Assembly (NCBI GenBank): GCA_002364755.1
Contig: DEZI01000015.1
Location: 1 to 29,008 of the forward strand
DNA from: Stenotrophomonas maltophilia
GTDB lineage: Bacteria > Pseudomonadota > Gammaproteobacteria > Xanthomonadales > Xanthomonadaceae
Direction: 5' to 3'
DNA length: 29,008 bases
Shown: in pieces, positions 23,278 to 29,008 of the stretch
Layout: every line of letters starts with the position of its first letter
Position numbering within the stretch: the stretch's first letter is position 1
The notes under the pieces: generated by a model
Seen by the model: the letters and a program-made list of their open reading frames with translations, nothing else
The model's database searches: none
Told to the model about the DNA's origin: nothing
Program-made: the position numbers and the translations under genes

Positions 23278-24105
23278 ATGGTTGCTGCTGCGTACATGCC
23301 CCAGGTGAAAGGATTCCCGGATGCGCTTGCCGAGCAGGCGCTTGACGATGCGCTGGCCAGCGGCGCCACGGTGCCAGTATTGGCGATCAGCGGCGTGCAG
23401 GGCAGCGGCAAATCGACGCTGGCTGCACAGGTGGTCGCCCGCGCCCAGGCACGCGGCCTGAACGCGGCAGCGCTGTCCATCGATGATGTCTACCTGACCC
23501 GCGCGCAGCGCCAGCGCCTGGCCCGCCAGGTCCACCCGCTGCTGATCACCCGCGGCCCGCCCGGCACCCACGACCTGCCGCTGGCCCACGCCGTGCTCGA
23601 CGCGGTGGCCGCACGCCAGCCGCTGGCACTGCCGCGCTTCGACAAACTGGCCGATGAGCGCCTGCCCGAGGCGCAATGGGCAGCGCTGGACGCCCCGCTG
23701 GACCTGCTGGTGTTCGAAGGCTGGTTCCTCGGCACGCCCGCGCAGGGCGATGCCGAGCTGGACAGCCCCTTGAACGCGCTGGAGCGCGAGGCCGACCCCG
23801 ATGGCCGCTGGCGGCGCTGGTGCAACCAGGCGCTGGCCCGCGACTACCCGGCGCTGTGGCAGCGCTGCGACCGCCTGTGGTTTCTGCAGCCGCCGGATTT
23901 CTCGGTGGTGCCGCGCTGGCGCTGGCAGCAGGAACAGAACCTGCAGGCCGCCCAGCCCGGCCGGCATGGCATGAGCCGTCCGCAGCTGGAGCGGTTCGTG
24001 CAGTACTACGAGCGGGTCAGCCGGCAGGCCCTGCGTGCCCTGCCCGACCGCGCCGACCATGTGGTGGCCCTGGACGGACAGCGCCTGGTGCAGGCGGTGC
24101 GCTGA
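23278..24105 (+). CDS. P-loop kinase, D-glycerate 3-kinase (GLYK) family
   Basis: This 275-residue protein has a P-loop GVQGSGKST at residues 39-47, an LSIDDVYLT motif like those of uridine kinase-type folds, RGPPGTHDLPLA, and LVFEGWFLG. These are shared by plant D-glycerate 3-kinase and yeast Tda10, so phosphorylation of glycerate is the likely but unproven activity. I start at ATG 23278: an earlier frame opening at 23236 overlaps the pdxH start codon. No ribosome site precedes 23278, but TATTGT lies 6 bases before it, which would fit a leaderless mRNA; ATG 23296 is another option. It is divergent from pdxH and 84 bases ahead of aroK. Confidence 0.82.
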   Translation: MVAAAYMPQVKGFPDALAEQALDDALASGATVPVLAISGVQGSGKSTLAAQVVARAQARGLNAAALSIDDVYLTRAQRQRLARQVHPLLITRGPPGTHDLPLAHAVLDAVAARQPLALPRFDKLADERLPEAQWAALDAPLDLLVFEGWFLGTPAQGDAELDSPLNALEREADPDGRWRRWCNQALARDYPALWQRCDRLWFLQPPDFSVVPRWRWQQEQNLQAAQPGRHGMSRPQLERFVQYYERVSRQALRALPDRADHVVALDGQRLVQAVR

Positions 24106-24189
24106 GGCCACCTTCCATGTCACGACGAATGCTTCCAACGGCAACCATCGTGCCAGGCCGGCGGTGCGGAAGTGGTAGGATCAGAGGGC

Positions 24190-24732
24190 ATGAATCCTGC
24201 TCCGAACCTGATCCTGATCGGCCCCATGGGCGCCGGCAAAACCTGCATCGGCCGCCGCCTGGCCGAGCGTTTCACGCTTGACTTCGTCGATGTCGACCAG
24301 GCCATCGTCGACGCGGCGGGGGCCAGCATTCCCACGATCTTCGAACACTCCGGCGAAGCCGGCTTCCGTGGCCATGAGCGCGAGGCCCTGGCCCGCGTGC
24401 TGGAAGGCCACGGCCAACTGGTTTCCACCGGTGGCGGTGCCGTGCTGGAAGCAGGCAACCGTGCACTGATCGCCCAGCGCGGCTTCGTGGTCTACCTCCG
24501 CGTGAGCGTGGCGGCCCAGCTGGAACGCCTGGCCCGCGACAAGGGCCGGCCGCTGCTGCAGCGCCCGGACCGCGAGCAGGTGCTGCACGATCTGGCCGCG
24601 CTGCGCGACCCGCTGTACCGCGAGCTGGCCGACCTCACCCTTGATACCGACCCGTTTACCGCTGCCGACGCCACCGCCCAGCTTGTCGTCAAGCTGGCCA
24701 CGCAATGGCAGCGCCAGGATCCGACCGCATGA
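24190..24732 (+). CDS. aroK: Shikimate kinase
   Basis: This 180-residue kinase phosphorylates shikimate at the 3-position. It has Walker A GPMGAGKT (residues 11-18), the DFVDVDQAIVDAAG substrate site with the DxD pattern, FRGHEREALARVL, and STGGGAVL. Its length is typical of AroK/AroL. GAGGG lies directly before ATG 24190. Its stop overlaps the aroB start (ATGA at 24729-24732), so the two are translationally coupled. A possible -10 TAGGAT is at 24176-24181. Confidence 0.97.
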   Translation: MNPAPNLILIGPMGAGKTCIGRRLAERFTLDFVDVDQAIVDAAGASIPTIFEHSGEAGFRGHEREALARVLEGHGQLVSTGGGAVLEAGNRALIAQRGFVVYLRVSVAAQLERLARDKGRPLLQRPDREQVLHDLAALRDPLYRELADLTLDTDPFTAADATAQLVVKLATQWQRQDPTA

Positions 24733-25841
24733 CCTCCCCCGCCCTGTTGCAGGTCGCCGTTGGCGGCGACCGCCCCTATTCCATCACCATCGGCGCCGGT
24801 GCCCAGGCCGACGGCGCTGCGCTGGCCTCGCATGTGCGCGGCCGCCACGTGCTGCTGCTGAGCGACAGCGAAGTCGCGCCGCGCTACCTGGCCGCCGTGA
24901 AACAGGCCCTGCTGGACGCGCGCCCGGACCTGATCGTCGGCGAACACGTGCTGCAGGCCGGCGAGGCCTCCAAGACCCTGCCCGAGTTCGGCCGCGCCAT
25001 CGAAGCACTGGCCGCACTGGGCGCCACCCGTGATGCCTGCGTGTTCGCCCTCGGCGGCGGCGTGGTCGGCGATCTGGCCGGTTTCGCCGCAGCCTGCTGG
25101 ATGCGCGGCGTCGACTGCGTGCAGCTGCCGACCACCCTGCTGGCGATGGTCGACTCCTCGGTGGGCGGCAAGACTGCCGTGGACATCCCCGCCGGCAAGA
25201 ACCTGGTCGGCGCCTTCCATCCGCCGCGTGCGGTCATCGCCGATACCCGTGTACTGGCCACCCTGCCGCCGCGCGAACTGCGTGCGGGCCTGGCCGAAGT
25301 CGTGAAGTACGGCGCGCTGGGCGATGCGGTGTTCTTCGAATGGCTGCAGCAGCACGCCGAGGCGCTGCTGGCCGGCGAAGATGCCGCGCTGGCCGAGGCC
25401 ATTGCGCGCAGCTGCCGGCACAAGGCAGCGATTGTTGAACGCGACCCGTTCGAGAAGGGCGAGCGCGCCCTGCTCAACCTGGGCCACACCTTCGGCCACG
25501 CCATCGAGACCGAACAGGGCTATTCGGCCCCGGGCCGCGATGCACTGAACCATGGCGAGGCCGTGGCCGTGGGCATGGTGCTGGCGGCGAAGCTGTCCAC
25601 CGACCTGGGCCTGGCCGAGGATGCCGACCGCGTACGCCTGCAGGCGCTGCTGGAAAAGCTGCAGCTGCCGGTGGCGATCCCCGCCGGGCTCGACCCGCAG
25701 GCCCTGCTGGGCCGCATGCGGCTGGACAAGAAGAACGTCGCCGGCCGCCTGCGCTTGGTGCTGTGGCGCGGCATGGGCCGGGCAGAAGTGGTGCCGGACG
25801 TGGATGAAGCGGCGGTGCTGAAGGTGCTGGGCGCGGGCTGA
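24729..25841 (+). CDS. aroB: 3-dehydroquinate synthase
   Basis: This 370-residue NAD- and metal-dependent enzyme makes 3-dehydroquinate from DAHP, the second step of the shikimate pathway. Motifs seen are the NAD site ALGGGVVGDLAGFAAACWMRG, PTTLLAMVDSSVGGKTAVD, the metal-binding stretch LNLGHTFGHAIE, and LNHGEAVAVGM. Length is normal. The start overlaps the aroK stop by 4 bases, which fixes it. A SMAG pair follows, so this may be the end of the aroKB transcript. Confidence 0.97.
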   Translation: MTSPALLQVAVGGDRPYSITIGAGAQADGAALASHVRGRHVLLLSDSEVAPRYLAAVKQALLDARPDLIVGEHVLQAGEASKTLPEFGRAIEALAALGATRDACVFALGGGVVGDLAGFAAACWMRGVDCVQLPTTLLAMVDSSVGGKTAVDIPAGKNLVGAFHPPRAVIADTRVLATLPPRELRAGLAEVVKYGALGDAVFFEWLQQHAEALLAGEDAALAEAIARSCRHKAAIVERDPFEKGERALLNLGHTFGHAIETEQGYSAPGRDALNHGEAVAVGMVLAAKLSTDLGLAEDADRVRLQALLEKLQLPVAIPAGLDPQALLGRMRLDKKNVAGRLRLVLWRGMGRAEVVPDVDEAAVLKVLGAG

Positions 25842-25855
25842 CACCGCGCGCGCCC

Positions 25856-25877
25856 GCCGGGCATGGCCCGGCGCTAC
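25856..25877. repeat. SMAG monomer (GCCGGGC-type) after aroB
   Basis: GCCGGGC-ATG-GCCCGGC followed by GCTAC, 15 bases after the aroB stop. It is identical in type to 4023-4044. Confidence 0.88.
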
Positions 25878-25900
25878 CGGTCCTTCGCGGCATGAAGCGC

Positions 25901-25924
25901 AGCCGAGCATGGGCTCGGCTCTAC
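25901..25924. repeat. SMAG monomer (AGCCGAGC-type)
   Basis: AGCCGAGC-ATG-GGCTCGGCT followed by CTAC has the same sequence as the right arms of the tandem array at 6315-6638. It lies 25 bases before the possible -10 of the WGR gene. Confidence 0.88.
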
Positions 25925-25948
25925 AGGTCCGTGTCACCCCCGGGGCGA

Positions 25949-25954
25949 TACAAT
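25949..25954 (+). promoter_or_regulatory. Possible -10 box for the WGR gene
   Basis: TACAAT fits the -10 consensus at 5 of 6 positions and ends 7 bases before ATG 25962, so transcription would start about at the A of ATG and give a leaderless message. No convincing -35 is visible. Confidence 0.45.
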
Positions 25955-25961
25955 CGGCCTC

Positions 25962-26201
25962 ATGCACGTCTACCTGCAACATCCCGATGCCGGTGCGCAG
26001 GCGCCGCGCTTCCTGCGCCTGATCCTGCAGCCGGACCTGTTCGGCGGCTGGGAGCTGCTGCGCGAGAGCGGCCGCGTCGGTGCGCGCTCGCAGCTGCGTC
26101 GCGAGCTGTTCCTGCAGGCAGACGAAGCCCGCCACGCCTTCGAGAAGGCCCGTGATGCCGAACTGCATCGCGGGTTCCAGGTTCTTTCGCACGGCGACTG
26201 A
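25962..26201 (+). CDS. Small WGR-domain protein
   Basis: This 79-residue protein is essentially one WGR-type domain: an N-terminal strand with RFLRLILQPDLFGGWELLRESGRVG (the W-G/R core), then a short helix (EARHAFEKARDAELHRGF) and a last strand. WGR domains bind nucleic acids in PARPs and also occur as stand-alone bacterial proteins of unknown role. It lies between aroB and hemE. No Shine-Dalgarno sequence precedes ATG 25962; see the -10 box. hemE starts 35 bases after its stop. Confidence 0.8.
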   Translation: MHVYLQHPDAGAQAPRFLRLILQPDLFGGWELLRESGRVGARSQLRRELFLQADEARHAFEKARDAELHRGFQVLSHGD

Positions 26202-26236
26202 CGCCGCTGCCAACTTTCGCCCAAGGAATGCCCATC

Positions 26237-27310
26237 GTGACCAGCCCCCTCCGCAACGATCGCCTGCTGCGCGCCCTGCGCCGCGAACCGGTGGACTGCA
26301 CCCCCGTCTGGCTGATGCGCCAGGCCGGCCGCTACCTGCCGGAGTACCGCGCGACCCGGGCCAAGGCCGGCAGCTTCCTGGCCATGGCCAAGAACCCGGA
26401 GATCGCCTGCGAGGTCACCCTGCAGCCGCTGCGCCGCTTCCCGCTGGACGCGGCCATCCTGTTCTCGGACATCCTCACCATTCCCGATGCGATGGGCCTG
26501 GAGCTGTACTTCGTCGAAGGCGAAGGCCCGAAGTTCCGCCACCCGGTGCGTGATGAAGCCGCCATCGCCAGGCTGGCGGTGCCGGACATGGAACAAGACC
26601 TGGGCTACGTGATGGACGCGGTGCGCCTGATCCGTCGCGAACTCGACGGCCAGGTACCACTGATCGGCTTCTCCGGCAGCCCGTGGACGCTGGCCTGCTA
26701 CATGGTGGAAGGCGGCGGCAGCAAGGATTTCGCACGCATCAAGGCGATGGCGCTGAACCACCCGCAGGCCCTGCACCGCCTGCTGGAAGTGACCACCGAC
26801 GCGGTCATCGCCTACCTCGGCGCACAACGCGCCGCCGGCGCGCAGGCCCTGCAGGTGTTCGACACTTGGGGCGGCGTGCTGTCGCCGGCGATGTACCGTG
26901 AGTTCTCGCTGCGTTACCTGCAGCGCATCGCCGAAGGCCTGGAACGCGGCGAAGGCAGCGAGCGCACGCCGCTGATCCTGTTCGGCAAGGGCACCGGCCT
27001 GCACCTGGAAGCGCTGTCGCAGACCGGCGCCGATGCGCTGGGCCTGGACTGGACCCTGGACCTGGACGAAGCCCTGCGCCGCACCGGTGGCCGCGTTGCC
27101 CTGCAGGGCAACCTCGACCCGACCACGCTGTACGCCTCGCCCGACGCCATTGCTGCGGCCGCTGCACGCGTACTTGACACCTATGCGGCCGGCAACGGCG
27201 GTTCGCGCGAGGGCCATGTGTTCAACCTCGGCCATGGCATGTCGCCGGACATGGACCCGGCACACGTGCAGGTGCTGGTCGACGCGGTGCACGCGCACAG
27301 CCAGCGCTGA
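26237..27310 (+). CDS. hemE: Uroporphyrinogen decarboxylase
   Basis: This 357-residue enzyme converts uroporphyrinogen III to coproporphyrinogen III in haem synthesis. The family motifs are present: PVWLMRQAGRYLPEYR, LFSDILTIPDAMG and GFSGSPWTLACYMVEGGGSKDF; residues near the end (NLGHGM) also match. I choose GTG 26237 because AAGGA at 26223-26227 then has a 9-base spacer and MTSPLRNDR lines up with E. coli MTELKNDR. The ATG at 26228 directly abuts AAGGA and is unlikely to be used. An enzyme of normal length. Confidence 0.96.
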   Translation: MTSPLRNDRLLRALRREPVDCTPVWLMRQAGRYLPEYRATRAKAGSFLAMAKNPEIACEVTLQPLRRFPLDAAILFSDILTIPDAMGLELYFVEGEGPKFRHPVRDEAAIARLAVPDMEQDLGYVMDAVRLIRRELDGQVPLIGFSGSPWTLACYMVEGGGSKDFARIKAMALNHPQALHRLLEVTTDAVIAYLGAQRAAGAQALQVFDTWGGVLSPAMYREFSLRYLQRIAEGLERGEGSERTPLILFGKGTGLHLEALSQTGADALGLDWTLDLDEALRRTGGRVALQGNLDPTTLYASPDAIAAAAARVLDTYAAGNGGSREGHVFNLGHGMSPDMDPAHVQVLVDAVHAHSQR

Positions 27311-27324
27311 ATCCCGGCACGGGC

Positions 27325-27350
27325 CACGGCGCGGCATTGATCGCGCCGTG
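27325..27350. other. Hairpin after hemE
   Basis: CACGGCGCG (27325-27333) pairs perfectly with CGCGCCGTG (27342-27350) around an 8-base loop. It begins 14 bases after the hemE stop codon. No T run follows, so it may be a weak terminator or a stabiliser. Confidence 0.55.
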
Positions 27351-27400
27351 ACCCGCATTGCGCGATCATGGCGGCCCCACGCTGCACCTGCCCCCACGCC

Positions 27401-28849
27401 ATGTCCGAACCGTCGCCCGCAGGCGCGCCCGCATCCGACACCGCCGCATCCGCCGCCGAATACGCCCGTTTCCGCCCGCTTCTCTGGCTGGTGTCGCTGG
27501 CGATCTTCATGCAGATGCTCGATTCGACCATCGTCAACACCGCGCTGCCGGCGATGGCCAAAAGCCTGGGCGAAAGCCCGCTGCAGATGCAGTCGGTGGT
27601 GTTCAGCTACGCCCTGGCGGTCGCCACCTTCATCCCCGCCTCCGGCTGGATCGCCGACCGCTACGGCACCCGCCGCACTTTCCTGGTGGCGATCATCCTG
27701 TTCACCCTCGGCTCGCTGGCCTGTGCGCTGGCCCAGCACCTGCACCAGCTGGTCGGTGCGCGCGTGCTGCAGGGCATCGGCGGCGCGATGCTGCTGCCGG
27801 TTGGTCGCCTGGCGGTGATGCGCTCGGTGCCGCGCGAGGATTTCCTGCGCGCGATGAGCTTCATCGCCATCCCCGCCCTGGTCGGCCCGCTGATCGGCCC
27901 CACCCTCGGCGGCTGGCTGGTGGAAATCGCCTCGTGGCACTGGGTGTTCCTGATCAACCTGCCGATCGGCGTGATCGGGTTCATCGCTGCGATGAAGATC
28001 ATGCCGGACCACTACGCCAGCCACCGCACCCGCTTCGACCTGCGCGGCTACATCATGCTGGCCTTCGCGATGGTGGTGCTGTCGCTGGCGCTGGATGGCA
28101 TCTCCGGGCTGGGCACGCCACACGCACTGATCATGCTGATGACCGTGGCCGGCCTGGCCGCACTGGTCGGCTACTGGCTGCACGCCGCCAACTCCACCGC
28201 GCCGCTGTTTTCGCTGGCGCTGTTCCGCGTGCCCAGCTACCGCATCGGCATCCTCGGCAACCTGTTCTCGCGCATCGGCAGCAGCGCCATGCCGATGCTG
28301 ATCCCGCTGCTGCTGCAGGTCGGCCTCGGCCTGGGCCCGATGCACGCGGGCCTGATGATGGTGCCGGTAGCCGCGGCAGGCATGGTATCCAAGCAGCTGG
28401 CGGTGAGGCTGGTCGAACGCTACGGCTACCGCCGCGTGCTGATGACCAACACCGTGCTGGTGGGCTTTGCGATGGCCAGCTTCATCCTGATGGACCCGGG
28501 CCAGCACCTGGCCTGGCGCCTGGTGCAGCTGGCGTTCTTCGGGGCGGTCAATTCGCTGCAGTTCACCGTGATGAACACCGTGACCCTGCGTGACCTGGAC
28601 CGCGAGTACGCCAGCTCGGGCAACAGCCTGCTGTCGATGGTGATGATGCTGGCGGCCGGCTTCGGCGCGGCGGCGGCCGGCAGCCTGCTGGCGGCGTTTG
28701 GCACGCACCTGGAAGGCCATGGTGCGACGGCGGCGCTGCATGCGACGTTCATCTGCGTGGGTGCGATCACGCTGACCTCGACGATGATTTTCTGGCAGCT
28801 GCCGGATACGAGGCCGGAACCGCGGCAGGTCGAGTCGGTCGCGGAGTAG
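27401..28849 (+). CDS. mdtD: MFS drug exporter, DHA2 family, MdtD-like
   Basis: This 482-residue multi-pass transporter of the drug:H+ antiporter-2 family matches E. coli MdtD through much of its length: LDSTIVNTALPAMAKSLGES near the first helix, GARVLQGIGGAMLLPVGRL, GPTLGGWLVE.ASWHW.FLIN and YASSGNSLLSM near the end. Twelve to fourteen helices are expected. It should export cytotoxic compounds or, as proposed for MdtD, citrate or iron-citrate; the substrate here is unknown. In E. coli mdtD follows the mdtABC RND pump, but no pump genes are next to this one. The start is uncertain: neither ATG 27401 nor ATG 27368 has a ribosome site; 27401 gives the more usual N terminus. Confidence 0.88.
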   Translation: MSEPSPAGAPASDTAASAAEYARFRPLLWLVSLAIFMQMLDSTIVNTALPAMAKSLGESPLQMQSVVFSYALAVATFIPASGWIADRYGTRRTFLVAIILFTLGSLACALAQHLHQLVGARVLQGIGGAMLLPVGRLAVMRSVPREDFLRAMSFIAIPALVGPLIGPTLGGWLVEIASWHWVFLINLPIGVIGFIAAMKIMPDHYASHRTRFDLRGYIMLAFAMVVLSLALDGISGLGTPHALIMLMTVAGLAALVGYWLHAANSTAPLFSLALFRVPSYRIGILGNLFSRIGSSAMPMLIPLLLQVGLGLGPMHAGLMMVPVAAAGMVSKQLAVRLVERYGYRRVLMTNTVLVGFAMASFILMDPGQHLAWRLVQLAFFGAVNSLQFTVMNTVTLRDLDREYASSGNSLLSMVMMLAAGFGAAAAGSLLAAFGTHLEGHGATAALHATFICVGAITLTSTMIFWQLPDTRPEPRQVESVAE

Positions 28850-29008
28850 GTTTTTTCGGCAGGGCTGCGCCCTGCACCTGCAGAGGCCGAAGCCGAAGCA
28901 GGATCAAAAGCGGGCATTCCGTGGGATGGCGGGGCGCTGTGGGTTTGCGGGGACGCCGTGAACCCATACATGGGGGCTTGGTCGCCGCATCCATGCGGCT
29001 CACACCCC
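28850..29008. other. Intergenic palindromes after the MFS gene
   Basis: These 159 bases have no supportable gene. They hold GCAGGG-CTGCG-CCCTGC (28859-28875), CCCAT-AC-ATGGG (28963-28974) and GCCGCAT-CC-ATGCGGC (28984-28999). The last two and their surroundings look like a recurring Xanthomonadaceae intergenic motif (recollection, not tested). A T run (28852-28857) precedes rather than follows the first hairpin, so it is not a standard terminator for the MFS gene. Confidence 0.5.

Noticed and set aside
24492..26213. Minus-strand open frame of 573 codons
   Set aside because: Antisense to aroK-aroB and the WGR gene and reads straight through SMAG repeats; no domain seen.
25970..28741. Minus-strand open frame of 923 codons
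   Set aside because: Antisense to the WGR gene, hemE and the MFS gene; composition is His/Gln/Arg-rich with no domain.

Overview
The window is about 29 kb of GC-rich chromosome from a gammaproteobacterium of the Xanthomonadaceae, very probably Stenotrophomonas (S. maltophilia complex). The support is the gene content and order (hflK-hflC-DUF2065; prpR / prpB-prpC-acnD-prpF; yfhM-pbpC; aroK-aroB-WGR-hemE) and many intergenic palindromes with a GTAG head, the SMAG (Stenotrophomonas maltophilia GTAG) REP family. No tRNA, rRNA, phage, insertion sequence or CRISPR array is visible. Almost all of it is ordinary core genome.

Layout, left to right. 1-2400 (minus): hflK and hflC, the membrane complex that modulates FtsH, ending at a strong intrinsic terminator, then a small DUF2065 membrane protein. 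2485-3940 (plus): an AcuI/YhdH-type oxidoreductase and a stand-alone PilH-like receiver protein. 4082-4975 (minus): the co-chaperone cbpA. 5202-6304 (plus): a Prx5-type peroxiredoxin and a bacterioferritin-like diiron protein, a probable oxidative-stress pair. 6315-6663: a SMAG array with three tandem 108-bp units. 6665-14003 (minus): the giant lipoprotein alpha-2-macroglobulin yfhM followed by its usual partner pbpC, behind a very good sigma-70 promoter. 14157-20190 (minus): the 2-methylcitrate (propionate) operon prpB-prpC-acnD-prpF, with its sigma-54 activator prpR (20343-21926, plus) divergent. 22001-23237 (minus): a DoxX membrane protein and pdxH. 23278-28849 (plus): a glycerate-kinase-like P-loop kinase, aroK-aroB, a mini WGR-domain protein, hemE and an MdtD-like MFS exporter. 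28850-29008 holds only intergenic palindromes.

How the parts work together. PrpC condenses propionyl-CoA with oxaloacetate, AcnD and PrpF dehydrate and isomerise 2-methylcitrate, and PrpB cleaves 2-methylisocitrate to pyruvate and succinate. PrpR should sense 2-methylcitrate and drive prpB from a sigma-54 promoter. YfhM and PbpC form a periplasmic envelope protection/repair pair. aroK-aroB (shikimate pathway), pdxH (PLP) and hemE (haem) are housekeeping.

The most interesting signal is regulatory: the 152-bp prpB/prpR gap holds a complete sigma-54 enhancer architecture, with a -24/-12 promoter, an exact IHF core match and four TGAAAC boxes on an approximately 8-bp grid, the last abutting a possible prpR -10. 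Other points are a prpC Shine-Dalgarno sequence lying in a hairpin loop, a SMAG element that supplies the prpR stop codon, and a bacterioferritin that has kept its diiron ligands but lost the haem methionine. I saw no convincing undescribed defence or mobile system.
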